64,000 nt of DNA. Origin: Synanceia verrucosa (lineage: Eukaryota; Chordata; Actinopteri; Perciformes; Synanceiidae). A model generated the notes under the pieces. It had not been told where the DNA came from, did no database searches, and saw nothing but the letters and a program-made list of their open reading frames with translations. Position numbers and translations under genes: made by a program. The DNA is taken from assembly GCA_029721515.1 (NCBI GenBank), contig CM056569.1, forward strand, positions 12,440,507 through 12,504,506, read 5' to 3'. Of the stretch, positions 39,191 to 52,815 are shown one piece after another (positions within the stretch are counted from its first letter, which is position 1; each line of letters starts with the position of its first letter).

Positions 39191-41628
39191 ACTCAAACGA
39201 GCACATTGAAAAATACAGATTGAAAGAATCATAACATCTCCTTTAAGAAACTTAATCGGTTGCTTTACAGCACCCAACCAAAATATACTAAGGCGTAGCT
39301 TCTGGCATCGCCAGGGGCTGGAATGAGTAAAACACAGATTGGGATGGAGCAGGGGGGCACGACACTACATTTTAATTTTCGGTAGAGCCCAAGAGAAAAC
39401 AACACAGTAGGGAGAAAAAGGAGTACTGCTATATTAAAGACAAGCGCCAGAGTTAAAGGCAAACATGGCCTTCATTTAGAGAACACCAGTCACTCAGGTT
39501 CTTTATTTTGTTGTTACAATCTGAAAATGAAAAGCTGTTTAAAAGGAGCGAGGCAGAGCAAGGCACACAGTCACATTACCCAGCAGGTTATTACATAAGC
39601 AGATCCTTCAGTACATCTCACTTGTCTAAACATCACTGCTGCTTCCTCACTTCAGCTGCAGCTCACTTCTTCCCTTTCTTTCATTTATTTCCTCTCGTGG
39701 GGATTGGAGTTAATCTGGTGCCAAGATGCTCTGTAATCTGATCCAATTCCCTTTCAGGCTCGCATCACACACGCACACACACACACGCACACAGTCATCT
39801 GATTCGTTGGCAATACAAGTGCAGAATAACACAAACATGCACGCAACGCTCACAAATAGATCAGCTCCATTTCGGTAGTGCCACCTCTCTAATCCCTCTG
39901 CTGCAGGGAGCTGCCAGAACAGCCACTCACCCACCCCAGCACATCTCACACACACGTATGCACAAACATTTACAGTAATGCACACACGTCACATACATGC
40001 CTAAAGGCACGTGAGCACAATCACGCCTACGCCCACCCACTGACAGAGCCATATGCACCCACATGTTCATATTCATCCCAGCTGTAATGGGACAGGATCT
40101 TGACCAGCATCCCTCCTTCTATTTACAGATTCATGTATTCATCCTTTCATTTCAGTTCTTTGGCTTATTTCCTTCTCATTCAATCTTGCCTGTCTATACT
40201 CCCACTTGGACCCTCTGCCTCTGTAATTAAGATTCAGGTTGTTCTCCCTCCACCTTCACATCACGTTTTCCATTCCTGCATTTCTATGATGAATAATTTG
40301 CTGGACATGAAGAGGGCAACATGTTTGGTCATCAGATTTGCAATAGGAAAACAAACATACGTCAGGAAAAAAAAACTATGAGGGATACAATCTGAAAGGG
40401 AGCAATAAAACAACAATAAATTGATATGTATTACTACTCTCATGGGAGACGTTTCACTCAACAGGGCGCTGTAATTGGAAATTTTGCTTATTATGTCGTT
40501 AATTCTGGTGGAGTATTGAGATGGGATGAGACTCCCTCCTGAATATATGCCCAAATTACCCCACGTGTAAGTGTTCGCTGAGCGTTGTCATTAGTGTGAC
40601 GTGATGCTCACTAAACAGACTCTCTATTTGGGATAAGAACACACAAGCTAAGCTTCCCCTCAAATGTGTCGTATTTAAATTCTAGGGATCTACACTTTTC
40701 TCTGTGCTGCTTGAGCTGTCAGAAAGTGTCTAAACCACAGCATACATACTAAAGAAAGACGAGAGTGTGCCAAAACTCATAACATGATTGACACATGGGC
40801 ACATTACATCAATCTTCAGAACTGACAAAAAAAATCAAAGAGCCTCATACTACAGAAACCACAGAAAAGCCAGCAGATCTGTGAGGTTCGGGCAGAGTGA
40901 CCCGGCTCAAACAAAGTCTTCCTGTTGATCTCCCCGAGACCGATACCTGATTGTTTTCCATCAAACCAATCAAATGTGTAGCTACACGATCTTCAATGGA
41001 AGCGCATATGTGATTTAGTCCTTTGTCATTCTGGGGAAATCCTGATGTGAACTGCACACGCACAACCATTTAGATATAGCTTGTATAGCAATCTGGCACA
41101 CCTTTTTTTTTTAATCAATCATGGCAGCGATCTGACAAGATCAAGAGGTCTGCAAGCTGCTCAGCGTCCACAGACAGCCCAAACCAATGCGACCCGGGTT
41201 ACAAAATCCTGCATCGATGCACTAATTTCAGTGTGAAAGTGGTATTAGATACAGCATTGCTTTGAGCTTAATGCTAACAATAAAGTAATGAGAATGTGTC
41301 ATAAGAGCTGTCTCTCTTGCCTCTTTATTTTTGCCACAGATGAAAATCACTTATGTGCATCGTCCCTGTCAACTGAAGTCATAAACTAAACTGAATGCGT
41401 AATAAATCAAATGGACCTTGAGAAGCTGCTTCTTCAGTTGAACGCCATCGTCATTTTATCATGTTTGCCCATTGACTGAGAGGTCAGAGATCAGGCTTAA
41501 TGTTATTCTCAAGGACACTTTAGCAGCCTGGATGAATGCCAATACAGAAGGTCAGTCCCGGGTCCTTAGCTTGGAGTGATGCATCCTTACTCATTACATC
41601 AATGTAATACCAGCCGCCTATACACCTG

Positions 41629-41670
41629 CTGGAATTTCTCCCTGGAATTAATAAAGTATCCATCAATGTT
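41629..41670. repeat. Probable LINE 3'-tail fragment
   Basis: The motif GGAATTTCTCCCTGGAATTA followed by ATAAAGTATCCATC resembles the 3' ends of fish non-LTR elements ('aatttc..c..gggattaataaagtatcta'). Only the tail is visible. Confidence 0.35.
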
Positions 41671-44105
41671 TATTCAGTGATAAATGTAGCATGCATGTGT
41701 GCACATATTAGACAACATAATAGCAACCCTGACCACCCTATAAAAACCTTATTAAAAAAAATATTATATTCTAAACCCCTCAGCTTTTCTCCCTTCATCT
41801 TTTTTGCTCTCTTCTTCTTCTTGGCTACAGATTAGAACAGTTCATACCACACCCCCCATTGCCCAGCATGTGGCATCTGGCATTTGCTCCGCTTTCAACA
41901 CTTTCTTCTTTAACTTTCTTCTTATCTGTCAAACCTTCATAAAAAGACTATTCATCTAAAAATAATTAAGAAAATGGGATTAAAAGAAAAGGTGTCATGA
42001 GGGCTGAAAGGTCACAGATGGCAGGAGAGTGATGCGTAGGGATGGTGAATGGAGCAGACGGTTGCAGGGGAGCAGAGACAAAGTAAGGCTAAACTAGGTG
42101 GAGCGAAACACTGAGAGGCATAAATAGAGGATGATCTAGAAGAGCTGTAAGCAAAATCAAAGCGGCTGTAGATTTACAGCGAGATAACCTGACGGGGTGT
42201 TAGTAACAGCTTGGGGATGAATAATGACTGAAACGTGTGATGTAAGAGTGATGAAAGGACGGGCCACAAGAAGCAGCAGAGAGGAAAGGTTTAAAGCTGC
42301 TCAGATGATGTACAGTAAAGAGCAACAATGGTACATAACACTTTGTTTGTTCAAGCCACGGCTTTTGTCTGATTCCTATTTGTTTAAATGCTGCACAAGG
42401 ATGGTATGCATGGTATGTAACCGTGGGCACAGGTGTAAACTGTTAACCAAACCAAAAGGAAAATCTAAGAGCGTATCAGTGTGCTTTTAAGAGCCGCTTT
42501 AGACCATCAAAACTGACATAAAGCACCAGACAAAAATGGCCATTAAAGTTAATTTTAGACACACTGGAGACTGGAATTGCTGTGTGTTGAATTATTATGG
42601 GCTTTCAAGTAGATATTTGTATAACAAGCAAATCAACCACTCTTTAAAGCAATGATGTGGACACAAAAAAATCTATATATAATCAGTCATTTTTTAGTCG
42701 ATTTTTCTCGAGTTCCTGGGAACCGAATAGAAGCTGCAAGGCCATCATCCTGCAGTGTAATGGGAGCTGTACATAGTCTGAAAGCAACATGGCCATAAAG
42801 TGCACAGGAGCGAGAGCGATGGAGAGGGAGGGGAAGAGAAAATAGGCGAGGCGACGCAGACAGATTCTAAATCAATACAGCCACCAAAGACACCTAACAG
42901 GGATTTACAGTGCACATGTGGACAAACAGAATTGTGGGCTCGTAAAATTTGATGTTTACTATCAATTAATTTAAACAAAAAAAAAAGAAGACATCAAGTG
43001 CAAAGTGCAGCCATAACTTTAGATGTACTGAAGGGACAGAGACAGCAAAGAGGACTCATCCCAAAATAACACACAGAAAGCTTTTGTGACTCACTGTCAG
43101 CAAGGCAACCCCGACTGTCACATTATATGACATCAAATAAACTGCCATACGGTGAAAGGATATACGTGTGCTTGATTTCCACGCATCCTTTTATTTTCTC
43201 TGCTTTTCTTTTACCTCCTTGGCCCCGTAACCTTTACCTGTCCGTCTGTGTTTGCCAGCTCTTTTACCTCCAAGTTTCTTCTCAGGTTCCTGCAGAAATC
43301 TTCTCAACTTTGGCCTTTTATGAAATGTCACAGACAGCTGACTTCAATGTGTGACAATTTGTTTTATATCCCTGCAACCGTGCCTGTAACGTCTATATAA
43401 AAACACACTTTGTTGCGCTTGGAAAGTACAAAGTCTAGGGTAAAAAATATCAACTAATCTGCTGTCTAAAAGAAAAAAATGGGTGCTGTAATATATATAT
43501 TTTTTACACAATTTATGGACATCTCCAATTATTCAACCCTAGTAACAGCTGTAGAAGGGCACTTACATGACAAGCTTTACCGCTTTACAACTTCTACCAA
43601 CTACACCGTGCCATCTTTCCTTCCCGGCTTCCTCGTCATCTCTCCCTGCAACAATATGAGACCATAAGGTTTCATAAGAGTCTCTGGGATCCTCTGCCCT
43701 TCTGCTGCACGTCTCAGCCGCTAAGCCTTGAGCTACTCAGTCTGCCACCTCTCTATTTCTACATGAGTGGTGCTTTCATGCTGGTGTCACTGATTTTCCT
43801 CAGGTCAAGCGCCACTACAGCTGCTCCACAGTTGCTGTTTTCAGGCCAGCCAGAATGATGCCGGTGCCGTTTCTTGCACCAGTTACACTGGGAACCAAAG
43901 TGTTTACCGGTGAACGACCCGCATTCATACCATTAAAGTGAACCCATGATGCATCATTAACAGAGGGTGTCGATCTGGCTGATGTAATTGCAGCAATGCT
44001 ACTGCTTTGTGGTAGCATGTTCACGTCACCTGCAAGGACTCGTTTACCGCACTGGTCGCTAGGGAGTAAACAGAGATAAAGCAGCATGGAGGAGGGGAGC
44101 GAAAA

Positions 44106-44106
<1 letters not shown>

Positions 44107-44136
<30 letters not shown>

Positions 44137-44138
44137 AA
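44107..44138. repeat. (GAA)n microsatellite
   Basis: About ten AGA/GAA units end in GAAAAT. Confidence 0.9.
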
Positions 44139-45273
44139 AATACAACATCAGGACACATCTTTATTGGAAAATAAAATTAGCTACATCAAGATATAAAATA
44201 TCTGACACATATCTTCGGTGGTAATTCCAGCTACAATAGGTACATCAAAGATCATATTTTGCCATGAAGACACACAGCATCAATCATTACCTGCATCTCT
44301 GTTTGCTCTAACCACCTGTGCTAAATTACACAGTGAAAGTAAACACACTGTGGCTAAAAGTGAACTTTGCTGAACTTGTGTTGTGAAGCTCTGTATCCCA
44401 TAAAGTGATGAGTGTGTAGTGAACTCAAATAATCGCAAAAGCTGTCAGTCAAAGTGTCATGACTTCTTCTGTCAAGAAGTCTTAGGCTCAAAGTTTCCCA
44501 TTACCCCTCCATCTGACTGCACCCACTTTCCTTAAATCCCTCTTTTCACATCTTACTTACGCCTTGCCACATTTTAAAAGCTTGCCCTCTTTCCGCCGCT
44601 CCTCCCTGATCTTATATCTATCTTTTCACCTCGTCCACCCTCTCATATTCTCCACTCATCCCTTCTCCTAAATCTCTCTTAATATAGGGCATTATTCCTC
44701 ATTTTTGGATAAGTCAGCCAGTCATGCCTCCCCTTTCTCCTCGCCTTCATTTCTCTCTCAGTCCCCTCTGCCCTCATTCACCCTTCGCTCTGTCAGCACT
44801 TAATGGAAGCATAATGAGCTTATTGTCAATGAAATGAAGAGAGGAGTGAGTACAGCTGCCTAATGATCAAAGAGCACCGAAAAAGCACACACAGCTGGAC
44901 AGAGGCGGCTGCATACATGCCTATGCACAAATACAAGCAACGACAACACACACACAGGCAGAGATTAATGTGTGCCCAGGCACAGAGATGAGTCTACAGA
45001 CACGCAAACACATTTAAATCTATTCTCTGTGGGGATGCACAATTAGTAACTTGGACCCAAAATCAGGCCAAATGCTATTTTTCTTCCTATGCTCCCGCCA
45101 AGGCTTCCTCACTGCGAGCAAACCTCCTCCCCCCATCTCCCTCCTTCCTCCCCCGCCCTCCTTTATCTCCCTGTTTCACTCCCTCGTTCTCACTCCTGCC
45201 AAAAGGTAGCCAGGGCAGAAATGGGTTTTCTACTTCACAAGGCTGCAGCTGTGTGCATGTGTCCGCACACAGC

Positions 45274-45276
<3 letters not shown>

Positions 45277-45322
<46 letters not shown>
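45277..45322. repeat. (TG)n microsatellite
   Basis: An uninterrupted TG run of about 46 bp. Confidence 0.95.
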
Positions 45323-45323
<1 letters not shown>

Positions 45324-45874
45324 AGACCAAGATTTGGATGTAGTCTGAGCTAAGACACCCACACTGCAGCATTTGACACAGCCAGAAGGACAGGGAACTG
45401 GGTAGAGAGAGAGAGAGAAGGCAAAGAAAGATGACAAGAGTTGCAAAAAAAAAAAATACAAGGAGGGATGAATTTGTGTCCGTCTCTTCCTAATTATGCA
45501 TGTGTGCCTGTAGGCAAACACCTGCTGCAGATATATGTCCACATCCTCACTCTGTGTTGAATACATGTTTATATTTGCATCAATCTTTACCCTCTATATG
45601 CATGCTTTGTGGGAAATTTCCCTGGTAAAACAGCCGCTGCTGTGCAGAAACTGGTTACTGTAATTCAAATAGAGTTGAGCAATATGGTTGAAATCAATAA
45701 CATAATATCAAAAAAAAATTTCAGATGTACGTGATATATAACATGCTTTAAGGCAATGAACTGTGTTCTACTCTTCTGCGTTATTGCAGATTATTGAATA
45801 AACAGCTAACAGTTGCATTTCATTACAATTTGTTAGTAAGTCGTTATCAGTCAAATTTCGAGAAACAATAACTA

Positions 45875-46266
45875 GGGCTGTCAGCATCCATCCATCCATT
45901 ACCTACCGCTTATCCTCACATAGGGTCATGGGGGGCTGGAGCCTATCCCAGCTGTCTTAGGGTGAAAGGCAGGGTACACCCTGGACAAGTCTCCAGTTCA
46001 TCACAGGACACATAGAGACAGACAACCATTCACACTCACATTCACACCTACGGTCAATTTAAATTAACCAATTAACCTAATCCCCATGCATGTTTTTGGA
46101 TGGTGGGAGGAAGCCGGAGTACCTGGAGAGAACCCACGCAGACACGGGGAGAACATGCAAACTCCACACAGAAAGGCCCCGGGCCCGGGATTCGAACCCA
46201 GTACCTTCTTGCTGTGAGGTGACAGTGCTAACCACTACACCACCATGCCGCCCGGGCTGTCAGCAT
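45875..46266 (-). mobile_element. V-SINE (Mermaid/HE1-like) with 13 bp target duplication
   Basis: Read on the minus strand from 46253 to 45888, this begins GGCGGCATGGTGGTGTAGTG and GTTAGCACTGTCACC, a tRNA-derived head. It carries a perfect RNA polymerase III B box, GGTTCGAATCC (46198-46188). The conserved V-SINE body follows (GGAGTTTGCATGTTCTCCCC, TCCTCCCACCATCCAAAAAC), then CAGCTGGGATAGGCTCCAGC. It ends in GATAAGCGGTAGGTAATGGA with a short ATGG tail. GGGCTGTCAGCAT flanks it on both sides (45875-45887, 46254-46266), the target duplication of target-primed insertion. Confidence 0.9.
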
Positions 46267-46312
46267 TTACACATTAATTGTGATTAAGTTAAAGTTTATG
46301 CCCTAATGAGTT

Positions 46313-46329
46313 TTTTTTTTTTTTTTTAA
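46313..46329. repeat. Poly(T) tract
   Basis: A run of about 17 T residues lies within the interrupted TIR element. Confidence 0.8.
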
Positions 46330-47363
46330 TAAATCATGTGCTGCCATTTTGTCTGCTCCACATACCCTCACTTGTAGCTGGTTCCTGCTTCTTACTGCAG
46401 TCATGGAGAAGAATGGCAGCTATACTTTTTATCTTATAAAACTCCCAGATGGCTCAGTCAACACATCAAACATAATATTAGTCTGTAATTCAACTTAACT
46501 GCAGTTCTGCCGAACGGGTGTCAGCTAACTGCAGAACAGGCAACATTGAAGACTAGTTGGCTTGTTGTGAAATGCAATAACAGTATATAATATTGATCAT
46601 ATGATGTAAAAAAAATGTTGTGAAATGCAAAACAATAGATTTTCAAACATACAATAACAAACCTGATTAATAGAGATAAAAAAGCATCTTTCTGACAGCC
46701 CTCTAACAACAACAAGTGATGACAACTTAAAAGATTAAAATAATCTTAAACATACCAAAAAACTTGGGCTGAAGGTTCAGTTTCTGGCTCGAGCACACTT
46801 CAACATTTGACAGGAGACACTAAGGGACAATCAAACCTTAAGCCACAGCCGCCCCCATTATCACAAGATCACACCAAAGTGATAATGGGCCAGCATTTTA
46901 GGCAAAACAAAATCACCTGAAAATGATTACAAGAGCCATTTACAACACATTTGCTGGGGTAACATATTATATTATTGTGTGTGTTAATTGTTCATTAACA
47001 CTCTTTCACACTTGTACTTTGAATTTTAAAAAAAAAACTCTAGCAAAGCCTCAGTTCAAAAGAAGAATGAGTAACAAAGAGAGGGGATGATCCGATGAAT
47101 ATTTAGACAGACCTGGAGAGAAAAGGCTAATAAGAAAGACATGGGAGGGATAGAAAAGAAAAGCTTGAGGAGAGAAATAAGGGAGTGCATATGAAATAAA
47201 CTGGAAAACAAGGAGCATAAAAGTGGTGGAGTAGAGAGGGAGAGAGATAAACAAAAGGAGAAGGAAGTGGAGAGAAGGTGAAGTAAGTTGACTGAAGTCT
47301 TATCCCATGTGCATAATCAGGGAGCCACACTAAATAGGGAAAACTGCTGATGCTAGTGACTCT

Positions 47364-47364
<1 letters not shown>

Positions 47365-47395
<31 letters not shown>
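47365..47395. repeat. (TG)n microsatellite
   Basis: An uninterrupted TG run of about 30 bp. Confidence 0.95.
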
Positions 47396-47397
<2 letters not shown>

Positions 47398-48408
47398 ACT
47401 CCAATTTCATTAACAGCTCTTGCTTTCTTATACAAGTTAAAAGGAGAGGTGAGGTAGGTGAGAGTGAGCGAGGGGGGAAGGAAGGGCGCTCTTCTCTGTC
47501 TCTTCAATGCAGTTTTCAGTTTCATTCACTCAGTGCTCGGCTTTGTGTGTGAGAACAGAGAGAAAGTGCTCCAGTGAACGGCTCCTTCAGTCAAAACCCT
47601 AAAAAAAAAATAAAAAAATAAAAAAAAGAGTCCTCTCTTTCCAATTTAATTTCCCCACAGGCAAATTGTCTTTCTTCCATCTCTCCTCATCAGAGACATT
47701 CCCCTTTTTACTGCATGCAGCAGCATATTATGGTTACAATTCCTCTGCCCGCGTTAGAGGATTTCTTTGGAAGACGTGTTCTTGTTTCTTCTTGCAGTCC
47801 TCAGAGGGCAGAGCTGGCAGGAAGCAGGGAAGCTGTGCACTACAGCAGACCCATTTAGATGTACTGTACATCATTAGGATGCTAAATAAGGAATAATGTA
47901 GTGCAAGCTCATCAGTGTTGCAAAATGAGGCCTGACAGGGAATCAACACCCCAACGTGACGCTGATGATTTCATTACAAGCTAAAGAGCAATTTATAAGC
48001 TTCTGCCAAAAAGTAGCGCAGCATGCCTGTCAGTAGTCTGGGACGAATGTCTTTTGGGCAGACGCCATCTCTTGTTAATCCAATTAGAAATTAACAAAAC
48101 GGACTGGACGTCCTGACTGCAGAGTTTAACGTCAAATTATGGGTCACAGTGCTCCAATGACAGACTTCACAGTAAAACGGCATTTCATTCAACTGAATTT
48201 TATTCTCCTTTTGTTTTTCGACTGCATTTCCTTCCACTTCACTTCGTTCTAATACATTTAATTCTCCTTCACCTTGTTCCACTTTCATTCTAGTACAGTT
48301 TTTATTCTACTACATGTTGTACCACAACGTTTCATTTTACTGTTTTTTTTTCCTGCTGCGTTTCATGTCACTTTCATTTTACTGATTTCATTCTACATTT
48401 AAAAGGTC

Positions 48409-48595
48409 AAATGTCCGGTTAAGTTATCCTGGAAAATTATTTATCCTCCCCATGCCTTGTAAGCGAATGCAAATAATTTAATAACTTAACTGTTTCCAGG
48501 ATCTTTTTTCTCATTTTCCACGTTTTCCATTACTGGAAACTTTGTGAATCATTTTACAGGTTTTCCAGGACGCGTGGGAACCCTGATATTTCGAC
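48409..48595. repeat. Dispersed repeat with GTGGGAACCCTG end, copy 1
   Basis: It shares with 62586-62745 the ordered blocks GTCAAATGTCC, GGTTAAGTTAT, GGAAAATTATTTATC, CAGGTTTTCCAG and GTGGGAA(C/T)CCTG. In the opposite direction the end reads CAGGGTTCCCACGCGTCCTG, a known type of hAT-like fish terminus. The other terminus is not recognisable. Confidence 0.55.
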
Positions 48596-50639
48596 TACTT
48601 TTGTTTTTTCTAACACAGAATTTGTGCCGTTCACGTATATGTTCTGTACGTCAAAGTGCTGTGAATAATTTTGGGGCTTCTGGGACTGTAGTGAGACCAT
48701 ACTGTAAATAGACGGTATACGCCACAGAGATCAAAGCAGGAAGTGAAGACGATTGAGATTAGAGAGCAAAACGGACAGATTCTGGACAAAAAGTGGTGAT
48801 TTTGGTGAAAGTGGCCTCTACCTCTGATACAACAAGAACAGAACAAGGTAAAAACTAAAAACAGAGTCTCTTTGAGCTATTCAGTGTTTTCAGTCATAGT
48901 ACAAAATATTCCATGCATCATGAAAGATGACTCAAAATGGCCAAAAGGCACAGGCCACTTTCTGCTTTATAAAAGAGGTGGCACTCAGTGAGTTAAGCAG
49001 TCAGGCTGATTCGGGCTGAAAAGGTGTGGCTCCTAACATTAAAAGCGGCTCTGTTTCTTTATTAAGTGTCCCAGTAAGCTCACATAAAGGCAGCCATGAT
49101 TAATCACATTTATGTTGCACCTGATGTGAAAAGGGGCCAAAAGTAAGGCGCAAAGAACAAAATGAAGCCTAACATTACCTTCCCTGTTTGAATTAGTTTG
49201 CTTTGTTGCGACTTGACGGCTCTCAAACACATCTAACTTACTACTACCCACGATTGCCTTTAGAGCCATTTCACCTTTGCATTTTCATTCCCATTTTATT
49301 GTGGGAGTAATTTAGACAATGTTATCCAAATAATGTGTGTCTTTGTTTGGCATCTGATGTGTTCTGGTTGTTTTGATGGTAGATTTGTAGGCGTGATGTG
49401 GCTGATTGCGGGTTTTGATCTCACCTGCATAAATTAGTTGCATCTGTTTGCTTTATTACCATGTTAAATCACTTTGCTCCGACGCTTTAGCGTGACACGA
49501 TGACAATAAAGTGTGACTTTTTTTAAAAAAAAACAAAAGAGCTGCTTCATTTTGCAGTTTGAGCACAGCTATTCTGTTTCTGTAGCACTGCTGTGACCAT
49601 ATATAATTCATAAACATGCACTTTTCACTGTTCAGTAGTGTTATTGCTGCACAATATGATACAAACAGCTTGCTCGCTGTTCTCTCCCACCATTTTCTCC
49701 TCCATCCTTCACTCCATCCTTCCATCTTTCCCTTGGCTCTAATTTCAGAAAGCACAGTTGGCTTGAGTTTCCCCCCAGCTGGCAGAAAGAATCAATACCT
49801 CCCTTCTTTTGTCTTTCCCTCACTTCCTCTTGTCTCAGTCCCTGCATCCTCTGACCACCTCACTTGGTTTCTGTATACTCATTTCACTAAGTATCCTCCT
49901 CCTTCCATCCATCAATATATACCTCCATATTTGACAGTTTCATATCAAGGCCTTTCCTGCCGCTCATACGCTCATCTTAAAATTCACACACATACTCCTT
50001 GACGTGTATTCATAACCAGCAATAGGAGAAGCACCGTCCATTTCAATATCACACTTATTTCTGGGCTTAACTTGACAAACACATGCAGAGCACACAGGCG
50101 TGAGGATCCTGCAGGCATGAGGATACGAGCCGCTGGTGCTCAAAATAGCTACGCATCCAATCACAAGTGGTGCCAATGTCACCCTGACATGCAAGACTCC
50201 TGCACTAGTTTATGCATCCTACATTACACCCAGCGCAGCAGAATGTGCCTCTGCTTTCTGCACTGCACACTCTGATACTGACCGACCTGAAGGAAGGGAG
50301 GGGGGAGCAGGAAAACTTGTCAACTAGTCAATCAAACTGTGGCACTGTGTTTCTGGGGCCTTCGGAGAGACTCTTACTAGATCTGTCTGCTTGCAGACGT
50401 TTTGTGTTTACAGCAGATTTCATGTGTCATAGATAAAAATAACTGTAATAAAGAGGGGCAAAACCCACATTTAACAGATGGATTAGAGACACCATGTTAT
50501 TTCTGAAATAGGAAAAAAAAATCAAATACGTTCTGGTAGGCTGGTAGTTTTGAGAGAACCTGGTCACCCTTCTTGAAATGTTATGAGAGCATACAGCATT
50601 ACACACAATATAATATATGTCTGTATCTGTGCTCACTTT

Positions 50640-50870
50640 TCCTCCTTTTTTGTCTTCTTTTCTTTTGTTGTTATTGTTTTCATACTTACATTGTGTGACT
50701 GCTCATTTAACATAACTTTTAAGTTAATGGGATAAGGCTGGATAAGGCTGGGTATGAGGGAGGGATTTCTTGGTGGGTGCTATGACTACTGAAACTGTAT
50801 CTGTATTTGTAATGTCATATTTTGTTAAAAAGCAATAAAAATTATTAAACATAAAGAGGAGTGAAGTATG
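50640..50870 (+). repeat. Possible LINE 3' UTR/end
   Basis: T-rich sequence is followed by GGGATAAGGCTGGATAAGGC (a short internal duplication) and ends in AAAAAGCAATAAAAATTATT plus an A-rich stretch. This resembles the polyA-signal end of fish L1-type elements. No coding remnant was recognised upstream. Confidence 0.35.
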
Positions 50871-52157
50871 TGGAACAGATAGGTCAAAATACTGACACCA
50901 ATCATCTAATTCTATTCATTTTAATTGAATAAAAATGTTTTTAAAAAAAGTCCAATTACAACAAGCACTTTCTAGTTGAATAAATATGAATATATGATGA
51001 TGATGATATCAACCAAGACGGTATTCTTCCACCTTAAAACTGTAAGCACAGCAGTCATTATCAGCAGGTTAGACGACTCATTAACATCCACTTCTCTAGC
51101 CTATATCAAAAAAAGCTGACATGAACACTTCAGCGAGTTCAGAACTTTAACTTTTTAAGAGAATAAGAGAGCACATTACCTGCTCTGAACTCATGCTGCA
51201 CAAGCTCTTAATGATATACCGCCGTCCTGTATTTAACTTTTTATCAGCCAACCAGGACCCTTAGGTCCACGCTGGTATTCATCTGTTCTTACAGAAAGCC
51301 TGTCCAGCTACCTCAGACATGCAAGTTCTGCTATCTTCAATAAACAAAACAAAAAAATATATACTTGTTCAGGCAACCATTTAGTTGATGGAGTATGTTT
51401 TTCTCCACTTCTTTTATTGCATGGACTTTCACTGTGTTTTATTTCAGCTGTGTACTGTTTTCACGTAAAGCATTCTAAGTTTTATGCATGAAAGGTGTTA
51501 TTATTTGCTCTACCAAGTGTGCACACAGAGTTTACACGTAACATTTAGCACTAATGCAGCAGTTTCCAAACTGTCGAGATCGCAGCATAAGTGGTGATAA
51601 GGGATCACAAGTAGAACAGTGAAATCTGGAAAAAAAAAAGGCATATTTGCATTGTTTGCCTTCCTACATTAACTAGGAGGAAAAAGATGCAGATGATAAT
51701 AAATACAAACATGAGCAGCACAGCAGACAAAGAGGAACGGAGCAACGTGTAGATTTAGACGTAATAGAGTACTGAAAATGAAAGAGTAAAGGGACACAGT
51801 ACAAAGAAGAAGCTGCGAAGAAGAACAGAAGAGAGAGAGAACAGTCAAGACGAAGAGCGAGGGACAGTGAAACGCGAGATAAATAAGTAAATTAGAGAAA
51901 AGAAAACCGACTGATGCAAGAGCTCACTGGGAAAAAGAGTGGAACATTCATTCTCTAGCCCGTTTCCAAAAGCTTTGGTTTTCTGATGGAATATTAAAAT
52001 ATGCTTTCAGGGCAAAAAAAGTGCTGCAAGTTCTGAAGTCAAAAATGGGAACACACACACAGACGGGGTGTTTATGGGTGTGTAAGAAGTAATAATGTTT
52101 ACAGTACACTGACCCCCTCCAGGGACCAAATGTCAATCTGAGTTTGACACACTGTGA

Positions 52158-52161
<4 letters not shown>

Positions 52162-52217
<56 letters not shown>
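52162..52217. repeat. (TG)n microsatellite
   Basis: An uninterrupted TG run of about 56 bp. Confidence 0.95.
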
Positions 52218-52218
<1 letters not shown>

Positions 52219-52678
52219 TACCAGGGACATGACTCGTCATCTCTGCACTCACTGCACTTGTCTCCAAGGTGATTGACAGCAGAACTAATTCCACGTTTAT
52301 CACCCTCGGACTGACAGATGTGTGAGTGTTGTTCACACAAACACAGCTCAGAGAGGGACGCTGAGCAAAAGGCCCTGAACGCCACACAAGACGGTCACAG
52401 AGACAGAGTATTCAGAGAGTATGCTTTTATTATTATTGTTATTATCACTGAAACACAAACCAGCTAATTATCTCTGCATTTCTCTTAAATACATATAATG
52501 TATCATAAGGACAAACACTTCTTCATCACCATGTATTTCAAGTGCTTTAACTCTTTGAGTGGCATCGACATAAAGATACATCAAAGTGTTTTTTTGGCAG
52601 CGTGTTGCCAATCGCGGTCTCCTGCAGCTTGTGAGTAATGGTGGGGCTTCTGGGAGATGTAGTTGGAGAATAAAGAGA

Positions 52679-52815
52679 CTGGCCCAATCCCAAACCGTCC
52701 CCTACACACTCTCCCTACACACTAGCCCTCCGTTTGCGCGTCCTCGTGGAAGCTCCACCATATTAAGGGCCATGCCAAACCACACAGGGCGAGTGGAGGA
52801 CTGAGCCCTTAAATA
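52679..52815. repeat. Possible dispersed-repeat fragment
   Basis: GGCCCAATCCCAAACCGTCC and the following CT/AC-rich, gene-poor sequence resemble the 'ggcccaatcccaattct' end of a fish DNA transposon family. The opposite terminus was not found, so this is tentative. Confidence 0.3.

Larger units (their letters stand above)
45874..46702. mobile_element. TIR-bounded element interrupted by a SINE
   Basis: AGGGCTGTCAG at 45874-45884 is exactly inverted as CTGACAGCCCT at 46692-46702, an 11 bp terminal inverted repeat. AGGGCTGTCA followed by a 'attaattgtgattaa' section is typical of fish DNA-transposon ends. Removing the SINE (46254 minus one duplicated target copy) leaves about 450 bp with no coding capacity. 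I could not find a matching target duplication outside the ends, so the class (hAT-like) is inference. Confidence 0.45.

Noticed and set aside
46188..46253. tRNA-like sequence with a perfect B box on the minus strand
   Set aside because: It is the head of a SINE: the SINE body and target duplication continue directly from it and the cloverleaf is not intact.
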